A stretch of DNA of 64,000 nt from Phycisphaerae bacterium (GTDB lineage Bacteria > Planctomycetota > Phycisphaerae > SM23-33), in contig JAGXKT010000004.1 of the NCBI GenBank assembly GCA_018335035.1, positions 36,474 through 100,473 of the forward strand, given 5' to 3'. Positions 58,237-64,000 of this stretch are shown here, piece after piece. The position numbers and the translations under genes were made by a program. Positions within the stretch are counted from its first letter, which is position 1. Every line of letters begins with the position of its first letter. The notes under the pieces were generated by a model that did no database searches, was not told the origin of the DNA, and worked only from the letters and a program-made list of their open reading frames with translations.

Positions 58237-59478
58237 ATGATCCTGCTGGCTGCCACATTGTTGATTTTGTGCATCGCGGCCTTCCAGGCCACGCAAGGCA
58301 CCTTCAGCGCGCTGATTACGCTGATGCTGACGGTTCTGTCGCTGGCCGTGGCATTCAACTACTACGAGCCGCTGGCCGTCTCCCTGTATGAGACCCAGCC
58401 CGCCTACGCCGATGCCGTGGCGCTCCTCGTGCTGTTCTTCCTCTCGCTGTTGGTGCTGCGGAACCTCGCTGACTGGCTCATCCGAAACGACGTGCGCGTC
58501 GGAAGCGACATGACCGGCGTGTGGCTGTCCCGCGGCATCGCCGGGGTGTTTGGGTTGTTCACGGGCATCCTCCTGGTCGGCGTGCTGACCACGGCCATGC
58601 AGTTGATGCCTTGGGGACGCAGCGTCCTGGGGTACGAGCCGTTCGACACGTCACTTCAGCGGACCGGCTCGCTTTGGCCGTTTTGCCCGGATCGCGTGAC
58701 CGTCGCCCTGGCCAGGGGACTGTCCGCCGGCTCGCTGTCGGGTGAAAGGCCCTACGCCGACCATCACGACGACCTGCTGCGCGAGGCGTACTGCCGGCGG
58801 AACACGGCCGAATTGCACGGTCGCGTCGAGGCGCCGCCCGACTCGCTGTTGATCGAGCGCGTCGTAGACGTGACCGATCACGTCGGCAAGCCCAAGGCGG
58901 AGGGTGAGCCCCTTTTCGCCGACGGCATCGTGCTGCCACCCAAGCTGTTCGACCCCGTCGAACATCCCATCCTTTCGGAGTTGGACGCCGGAAAACGCTA
59001 CCTGTGCGTCGTGGCGCGGATCGATCGGTCCGCCCGCGCCGAGCGCCCCGACGACGATGAGGACGACGACAAGAAGGACCGGCCGATCTACTGGCGGCTC
59101 GTCGGCACGCACTTTCGCCTGCTGTGCGGCACCGGCGATGACGCCGTCAGCCGCTACCCGCTAGCCGGTGAGCCGCTGGCCGTGCTGAACGAAGACGGCG
59201 ATGCCCTCGGAATGCAGGGGGTTCTGGGCCCGGTGTACCCCGCCCAGAGGGATGCCGAAACCGACCGCTGGGACCGCGCGCGCCTGGCCGTTCTGGCCAA
59301 GTATGCACGCGTGAAGGAGGGCTCCATGCGCGCCGTTCGCGTTGCCTGGATCTACGCGGTGGAGGATACGGTTACTGCGTATCGGACGCTCACGTTTCGC
59401 GGGGTCGCCGCCCATGGCGTCCCCGAGGTCGTCAAACCCGGCTCCCCTCCGGGCGAGGACCCGGACGACGGCGAGTAA
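58237..59478 (+). CDS. CvpA-family membrane protein
   Basis: A 413-residue protein. The first 130 residues hold about four membrane helices (LILCIAAFQATQGTFSALITLMLTVLSLAVAFNYYEPLA, LVLFFLSLLVLRNLADWLI, GVFGLFTGILLVGVLTTAMQLMPWG), matching the CvpA fold. A long hydrophilic C-terminal region follows with an acidic patch DDDEDDDKKDRPIYWRLVGT and beta-rich stretches. CvpA proteins are needed for purF-linked or colicin V phenotypes in some bacteria, but the biochemical role is not known. It follows the GspE-like gene by 7 bases and is surely co-transcribed. The 88-base convergent gap after it has no clear terminator. Confidence 0.85.
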   Translation: MILLAATLLILCIAAFQATQGTFSALITLMLTVLSLAVAFNYYEPLAVSLYETQPAYADAVALLVLFFLSLLVLRNLADWLIRNDVRVGSDMTGVWLSRGIAGVFGLFTGILLVGVLTTAMQLMPWGRSVLGYEPFDTSLQRTGSLWPFCPDRVTVALARGLSAGSLSGERPYADHHDDLLREAYCRRNTAELHGRVEAPPDSLLIERVVDVTDHVGKPKAEGEPLFADGIVLPPKLFDPVEHPILSELDAGKRYLCVVARIDRSARAERPDDDEDDDKKDRPIYWRLVGTHFRLLCGTGDDAVSRYPLAGEPLAVLNEDGDALGMQGVLGPVYPAQRDAETDRWDRARLAVLAKYARVKEGSMRAVRVAWIYAVEDTVTAYRTLTFRGVAAHGVPEVVKPGSPPGEDPDDGE

Positions 59479-59566
59479 GAGCATCTCCGGCCGGCTCTAC
59501 GGCACACGCCCCTGCGTTGCTGAGCCGTGGAGCCGTCGCTGACGCGCTGACCGGCGGCGATAGCAT

Positions 59567-60319
59567 TTAGGGCCCGGTGGCTCGCGGCTGACGCTTCCAG
59601 AAGTCGTACGCCAGGTCGGGTCTGCGGATGTGTCCGCCGTCAATCTCCTCCATCTCGGTGTTGTTGAACCCGTGCCGGCGCAGGTAGCGGAACGCCGCCC
59701 ACGACTGATCGCGGATGCGCGCGAAGTCGTCCTTGCCCCAGAAGATCAGGATGGGCACCTCGCGGGCCGCGTCCGTCAACTCGATCCGCTCGAAGATCTC
59801 CAGCTCGCAGTTGCACGACCGCGCCACCAGGCAGTTGAACCGACCGGGGTTGCGCAGCCCCGTATAGTACATCGGAAATCCGCCGGAGGAAAAGCCCGTC
59901 AGCAGGACGCGGCGCTGGTCAATCGCATAGCGGCGGGCCATCTCGTCCAGCACGGCCAGGATGACGTCCTCGTCTCGCCGGAGGTTCTTGAGCCAGAGCG
60001 GGCGGATGACCGGCAGAACGCCTTGGACGCTCTGCAGCTTGGGCGCGACGACGATGAATCCCTCGTCCTGCGCGAGTTTTTTCCACGCGTTGATCTGCTT
60101 GGTGTACGTGTCGTAGGCCGGGTCATCCGTGCCGTGCAGCGTGACGACCAGCGGCCAGCGGCGGTCGGCGGTGTAGTTGTCGGGAACATAGCACCAGTAC
60201 CGCTCGCCCGTGACGGGCTCGACACGCCGTTCGGCGGGGACGGGCACGTTCTGGCTCTGCCAGACGGGGCAGCCCCCGCACGCCACGAGCACGGCTGTTA
60301 GAACGACGGGACGCATCAT
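59567..60319 (-). CDS. Secreted alpha/beta-hydrolase esterase (lipoprotein)
   Basis: A 250-residue enzyme with a short lipoprotein signal (VACGGC, Cys17). It is a polyhydroxybutyrate-depolymerase or feruloyl-esterase-like hydrolase: oxyanion region VVTLHGTDD, nucleophile Ser in GFSSGGFPMYYTGL, acid in FWGKDDF and His in EIDGGHIRRPDL. The ATG at 60319 is one of two adjacent ATGs after AAGGA; the long frame upstream is rejected. A promoter is predicted 28 bases upstream. Substrate unknown. Confidence 0.85.
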   Translation of the reverse strand: MMRPVVLTAVLVACGGCPVWQSQNVPVPAERRVEPVTGERYWCYVPDNYTADRRWPLVVTLHGTDDPAYDTYTKQINAWKKLAQDEGFIVVAPKLQSVQGVLPVIRPLWLKNLRRDEDVILAVLDEMARRYAIDQRRVLLTGFSSGGFPMYYTGLRNPGRFNCLVARSCNCELEIFERIELTDAAREVPILIFWGKDDFARIRDQSWAAFRYLRRHGFNNTEMEEIDGGHIRRPDLAYDFWKRQPRATGP

Positions 60320-60346
60320 AAGCCAATCCTTCGAAATCCGCCGCCC

Positions 60347-60376
60347 AGTATACGCGTTCGGCCCCGGCGCGTTGAA
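60347..60376 (-). promoter_or_regulatory. Candidate promoter of the esterase gene
   Basis: On the minus strand TTCAAC (60376-60371) and TATACT (60352-60347) are 18 bases apart; the -35 is weak. Confidence 0.45.
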
Positions 60377-60469
60377 CATTGCTTTCGATCTCGCCGATGG
60401 GGTAAGGTGGCGATAACGCGCGCCCACCGTGCGTTAAGCACAACAATGTCCCGAATGTCAGGAGCCGCC

Positions 60470-62137
60470 ATGCCTCGCGTGCCGCGAATGGTTGCTTGCC
60501 TTTGCCTCGCCGCGTGCGTCGTGCCCGCCGGGCGCGCGGCAGCGCTAGAGCCCGACGAGGTCGCCGTCGTCGCCAACGCCCAAAGCGAGGAGTCCGTCGC
60601 CCTGGCGCGGCTGTATCTCAAAGTACGGAACATACCCGCCGATCGGCTCGTACTCGTCCACACGACCAAGAGCTATCACGTCTCGCGCGACAAGTACAAC
60701 ACCCAGATCGCCGAGCCGCTTCGCACGGTGCTTCGGGAACGGGGCCTCGCAGACGATATCCGCGCCGTGTGTCTGATGTGGCACGTGCCGGTTCGCGTGG
60801 GTAAGGCGAACCTGCCGCGCGTCCACGCCGCCAAGGCCATTTACGCCAAGGAGGCCGAGAAGGCCCGCTATCGTCTGGCGATTGCGGCCGAGTTGCTCGA
60901 CGAGGTCGGCCGGAAGTTCCCCGAGCCGAAGACCGACGGCATCGAGCCGCTGGGGGACCTGTTTCCCGGCGCACGGACGACGCCCGATCCGTTGCCCGAA
61001 CTGGGCAAGCTGCTCGGCAAGCTCCAGCGCACGTTGCAGGCCAAGCACGCGACCATCACGAAGATCGCCGACCCGGCCAAGCAGAAGATCGCCTGGCGGC
61101 AATACCTGGCCGTGCTCAAGGAGGTCCAGGGGGTGCGCGGTGTGCTGTTGCATATCAAGAAGCACGATCCGCCCATCGACCTGAAGCGCCGCCCGCTGCT
61201 TGACCGGCTCAAGGCCGCTGGCGAGACGCTGCGCGAGGTCAAGGCGAGCAAGCTCAGCGGCGAGACGGCCAAGACGCTCAGCGACGCCCTCGGCGAGGTG
61301 GGCGGGGCGGCAACGGCCGGGGCCAACGCGCACCGCCAGACGCAGCAGCTCAAACGGTTCTCCTGGGCCGACGCCTCGGTCGACAGCGAGCTGGCGCTGC
61401 TGTGGTGGGGCGACTACGAGCCGGCCGGGGCTCGGCCGAATCTCCTGCACTGGCGCCACGCGGCGAAGGCCGCCGGAAAGGACGTGCCGCGCACGTTGAT
61501 GACGGCGCGGATCGACGGGCCGACGCCCGAGATCGCCCGCCGACTGATCAACGACGCCGTCGCGGCCGAGAAAAGCGGGTTGACCGGCACGTTCTACCTC
61601 GACGCCGGCTGTGAGCGTTCGAAGAAATATGACGGGCACCTGAAGAAGCTTGCTGGTTTCGTCCGCCGCCGCGTCGACGGCGAGCGGATCAACGTGCATC
61701 TCGATACGGCCAAGCCGGTCCTCAAACCCGACAGCGCCCCGAACGCCGCCCTGTACGTGGGATGGTACAGCTTGCGGAAGTACGTATCCGCCTTCACCTG
61801 GCGGCAAGGCGCCGTCGGCTGGCACATCGCCAGCTTCGAAGCCAAGCACCTCCGCGATCCCGACAGCAACGAGTGGTGCGTCAAGATGCTCCAGAACGGC
61901 GTGGCGGCTACGCTCGGTGCGGTCGACGAGCCGTACCTGCACGGCTTCCCGATGCCGCAGGAGTTCTTCGGCCTGCTGCTGACCGGGCGCTACACGCTGG
62001 CCGAGTGCTACTGGCGCACCGTGCCGATGACAAGTTGGCGCATGACGCTGATCGGCGACCCGCTCTACACGCCCTTCGCCGGCCGCGGGCTGCTCCGCGA
62101 AAGCGACCTGCCCGACGGATTGGCGCCAGCGGACTGA
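60470..62137 (+). CDS. TIGR03790-family exported protein
   Basis: A 555-residue secreted protein with a cleavable signal (AGRAAALEP). The core pattern VAVVANAQSEESVALARLYLKVRNIPADRLVLVHTTKSYHVSRDKYNTQIAEPLRTVLRERG is the signature of the TIGR03790 family, known mainly from planctomycetes and relatives and of unknown function. Later blocks include VDSELALLWWGDYEP, NLLHWRHAAKAAGKDVPRTLMTARIDGP, and GVAATLGAVDEPYLHGFPMPQEFFGLLLTGRYTLAECYWRTVPMTSWRMTLIGDPLYTPF. A middle insertion (about 160-300) is helical and Lys/Glu-rich. ATG at 60470 has AGGAG upstream. Confidence 0.88.
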   Translation: MPRVPRMVACLCLAACVVPAGRAAALEPDEVAVVANAQSEESVALARLYLKVRNIPADRLVLVHTTKSYHVSRDKYNTQIAEPLRTVLRERGLADDIRAVCLMWHVPVRVGKANLPRVHAAKAIYAKEAEKARYRLAIAAELLDEVGRKFPEPKTDGIEPLGDLFPGARTTPDPLPELGKLLGKLQRTLQAKHATITKIADPAKQKIAWRQYLAVLKEVQGVRGVLLHIKKHDPPIDLKRRPLLDRLKAAGETLREVKASKLSGETAKTLSDALGEVGGAATAGANAHRQTQQLKRFSWADASVDSELALLWWGDYEPAGARPNLLHWRHAAKAAGKDVPRTLMTARIDGPTPEIARRLINDAVAAEKSGLTGTFYLDAGCERSKKYDGHLKKLAGFVRRRVDGERINVHLDTAKPVLKPDSAPNAALYVGWYSLRKYVSAFTWRQGAVGWHIASFEAKHLRDPDSNEWCVKMLQNGVAATLGAVDEPYLHGFPMPQEFFGLLLTGRYTLAECYWRTVPMTSWRMTLIGDPLYTPFAGRGLLRESDLPDGLAPAD

Positions 62138-62138
62138 G

Positions 62139-62162
62139 GGGGCTTCACCGCGGACAAGCCCC
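62139..62162 (+). terminator. Possible terminator after the TIGR03790 gene
   Basis: GGGGCTT (62139-62145) and AAGCCCC (62156-62162) form a 7-base-pair stem with a 10-base loop, starting two bases after the stop codon. Only a short T stretch follows, so it may be weak or Rho-dependent. Confidence 0.4.
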
Positions 62163-62256
62163 TCACTTTCGCGCTCGGATATGTCTGACATTTCGGCGGC
62201 CAAGTGTGCTCGTTGTCCCGCCTGTCCTGATGCTACTGCGGTCGTCTCACTACGTC

Positions 62257-62285
62257 TTGCATCCACGCTGCGGCGGGACTATGGT
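62257..62285 (+). promoter_or_regulatory. Candidate promoter of comM
   Basis: TTGCAT (62257-62262) and TATGGT (62280-62285) are 17 bases apart. Transcription would start near 62292, within the hairpin at 62290-62310. Confidence 0.4.
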
Positions 62286-62289
62286 GCTT

Positions 62290-62310
62290 CCGGCGCCATG
62301 GCGGCGCCGG
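62290..62310 (+). repeat. GC hairpin just before comM
   Basis: CCGGCGCC (62290-62297) pairs perfectly with GGCGCCGG (62303-62310) around an ATGGC loop, ending 11 bases before the comM ATG. It includes the region of the ribosome site and could limit translation. Confidence 0.45.
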
Positions 62311-62321
62311 GGAAGCATCGT

Positions 62322-63881
62322 ATGATCGCACGGGTTCACAGCGCCATTCTCCAGGGCATCGATGCCATCGCCTGCGAGGTCGAGACCGACGTCGCCGTCG
62401 GCGGGTCCGGGGAGCTCAAGCTCGTCGGCCTGCCCGACGCGGCCGTCAAAGAATCCGTCAGCCGTATCCAGGCGGCGCTGCGCAACAGCGGCTACCGCTG
62501 GCCGGGCCCGAAGGTCACCATCAACCTCGCCCCGGCCGACGTGAAGAAGGAATCCGCCGCGTTCGATCTTCCCATCGCCGTCGCCACGATGCTCGCCGGC
62601 GGCATGTTCGCCTCGGAAGTGATCGACGGTTACCTGCTGCTCGGCGAGCTGGCGCTGGACGGGCGCGTCCGGCCGGTCAAGGGGGCACTGGCGACGGCGA
62701 TGCTCGTCGATACGCTCGCTGGCAGCGGCAAGCGCGACGCGCCGCGCGGCATAATCCTCCCGGCCGAGAACGCCGCCGAGGCCGCCGTCGTGGACGGCGT
62801 GGAGGTGGTCCCGGTGCGGTTCCTGTCCGACGCGGTCGGCATCCTGACCGGCGAGCTGCCGCCTGAGCCGGTCCGCGTGGACCTCGACGAGGTCTTCGCT
62901 GCCGAGAGCCGCTACGACGTGGACTTCTCCGACGTGCGCGGGCAGGAGACGGTCAAGCGGGCGTTGACGATCGCCGCGGCGGGGCATCACAACATTCTGA
63001 TGATCGGCCCGCCGGGCTCCGGCAAGACCATGCTCGCCAAGCGGATTCCGTCGATTCTGCCGTCGCTGACGGCGGCCGAGTCGCTGGAGACCACGCGGGT
63101 GTACTCGTCGCGCGGGCTGCTGGCGCCGGGCCAGTCGCTGATGGCGACCCGCCCGGTCCGCACGCCGCACCATTCGTCCAGTTCGGCCGCCCTGGTCGGC
63201 GGCGGGGCGATTCCCCAGCCCGGCGAGGTCTCGCTGGCGCATCACGGCGTGCTGTTTCTCGACGAGTTCCCCGAGTTCGCCCGCGACACGCTGGAGATGA
63301 TCCGCCAGCCGCTGGAGGACGGCTGCGTGACGATCCCGCGCGTGCACGCGACGCTGAAGTTCCCGGCCAGGATCATGCTCGTCGCGGCGATGAACCCGTG
63401 CCCGTGCGGGTACTACACGGACCCGAAACGCCACTGCAAGTGCAGCCCGTTCCAGATCGAGCGGTACATGTCGCGCGTCTCGGGCCCGCTGATCGACCGG
63501 ATCGACATTCACGTCGAGGTCCCGCCCGTGCCGTGGCGCCAACTCCGCGGCGATGGCGACGGGCTCTCGTCGGCCGCAATGCGCGAACAGGTCCTCCACG
63601 CCCGTGGCGCACAGCGGCAACGGTTTTCCGACGGCGACGGTCACGTGACCACGACGAATGCCACCATGTCCTCGCGCCAGGTGCGGCGGCACTGCACGCT
63701 CGACGAAAACGGCGAGGGCATCCTCAAACAGGCGATGAACGAACTGGGCCTCTCCGCCCGCGCCCACGACAAGATTCTGCGCATCGCCCGGACCATCGCC
63801 GACATCGAAGGCGAGGACAACGTCCAAAGCCACCACGTCGCCGAGGCCGTGCAATACCGACGGCTGGACAGGAACCTGTGA
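62322..63881 (+). CDS. comM: YifB/ComM-family AAA+ ATPase
   Basis: A 519-residue magnesium-chelatase-like AAA+ protein with an N-terminal Lon-like S5 fold (KLVGLPDAAVKESVSRIQAALRNSGYRWPGPKVTINLAPAD), Walker A GPPGSGKT (229-236) followed by MLAKR, sensor region HHSSSSAALVGGGAIPQPGEVSLAHHGVLFLDEFPEF and a C-terminal zinc-like motif NPCPCGYYTDPKRHCKC. ComM helps branch migration during natural transformation and recombination. ATG at 62322 is chosen; an upstream ATG at 62298 lies in the hairpin. Confidence 0.94.
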   Translation: MIARVHSAILQGIDAIACEVETDVAVGGSGELKLVGLPDAAVKESVSRIQAALRNSGYRWPGPKVTINLAPADVKKESAAFDLPIAVATMLAGGMFASEVIDGYLLLGELALDGRVRPVKGALATAMLVDTLAGSGKRDAPRGIILPAENAAEAAVVDGVEVVPVRFLSDAVGILTGELPPEPVRVDLDEVFAAESRYDVDFSDVRGQETVKRALTIAAAGHHNILMIGPPGSGKTMLAKRIPSILPSLTAAESLETTRVYSSRGLLAPGQSLMATRPVRTPHHSSSSAALVGGGAIPQPGEVSLAHHGVLFLDEFPEFARDTLEMIRQPLEDGCVTIPRVHATLKFPARIMLVAAMNPCPCGYYTDPKRHCKCSPFQIERYMSRVSGPLIDRIDIHVEVPPVPWRQLRGDGDGLSSAAMREQVLHARGAQRQRFSDGDGHVTTTNATMSSRQVRRHCTLDENGEGILKQAMNELGLSARAHDKILRIARTIADIEGEDNVQSHHVAEAVQYRRLDRNL

Positions 63882-63942
63882 CCCGTCGGTGGGGAATCAG
63901 ACTCGTAGGGTGGGAAACGAGTTCTCCACCTGCCGGCTGTGG

Positions 63943-63986
63943 CACGGCCGTCTCGGCCGTGTGTTCCATGGGCGTCTCGCCCATGG
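63943..63986. repeat. Two tandem hairpins with the same TCT loop
   Basis: CACGGCCG TCT CGGCCGTG (63943-63961) and CCATGGGCG TCT CGCCCATGG (63966-63986) are perfect inverted repeats, four bases apart. The arms differ in sequence but the loop is the same, which resembles a repeated palindromic element rather than a random stem. No T run follows. The rest of the last 119 bases holds no gene. Confidence 0.7.
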
Positions 63987-64000
63987 TCAATGGGGGCTTG

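Noticed and set aside
1..64000. tRNA, rRNA, CRISPR, insertion sequences, prophage genes
   Set aside because: The gaps between genes are short and none shows a cloverleaf, repeat-spacer array, transposase or integrase.

Overview
The window is high-GC bacterial chromosome, almost fully coding, with about 50 genes on both strands, most in short operons whose stop and start codons overlap (ATGA or GTGA). It looks like a planctomycete, probably a Phycisphaerae-like lineage. This is inferred from gene content: split glycine decarboxylase, many small lipoproteins, a TIGR03790-type protein, a CHASE2 cyclase, an MJ0042-like zinc ribbon and lineage-specific unknown proteins. No rRNA gene is present to confirm it. 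I see no tRNA, CRISPR array, insertion sequence, prophage or clear pseudogene.

Layout. 1-1947: end of prmC, an ACT-domain protein and murA. 1949-8828: a TetR-controlled RND efflux operon (regulator, outer-membrane channel, adaptor, pump). 8858-11728: nth, a TIM-barrel isomerase and a secreted HAD-like lipoprotein with an 18-Asp tail. 11736-15840: a cluster of envelope proteins, three genes translationally coupled. 16031-19924: response regulator, M16 peptidase and folate cyclodeaminase in one direction. 20045-23319: priA and a homocysteine methyltransferase. 23333-27710: a lipoprotein, phosphatase, tsaB, ACT protein, small unknown, mutY and a 56-residue zinc ribbon. 27943-34260: a large exported protein with an internal zinc ribbon, pilT, hisF, recO and an orphan glycan-related barrel. 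34297-40147: a CNNM/CorC protein and the glycine cleavage operon gcvT-gcvH-gcvPA-gcvPB. 40392-44583: a GAF-PP2C phosphatase facing a CHASE2 nucleotide cyclase. 44686-47535: a porin-like barrel, lipoprotein and FecR protein in one operon. 47669-53284: an SDR, hflX, serA and a class V aminotransferase. 53600-59478: an MFS carrier, a PurF-like protein lacking the catalytic cysteine, a membrane-anchored GspE-like protein lacking its ATPase residues, and a CvpA-like protein. 59567-63881: a secreted esterase, the TIGR03790 protein and comM. The window ends in two tandem hairpins.

How it fits together. Serine and glycine metabolism is well represented: an aminotransferase and SerA make serine, the Gcv system splits glycine to methylene-THF, and the cyclodeaminase and homocysteine methyltransferase use one-carbon units. 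DNA upkeep is covered by nth, mutY, recO, priA and comM. The least explained parts are the degenerate secretion-type ATPase with its CvpA partner, the PurF-like protein without its nucleophile, the porin/FecR operon with a palindrome in its promoter, and the envelope cluster at 11.7-15.8 kb. Promoter calls rest on hexamer matches read by eye.
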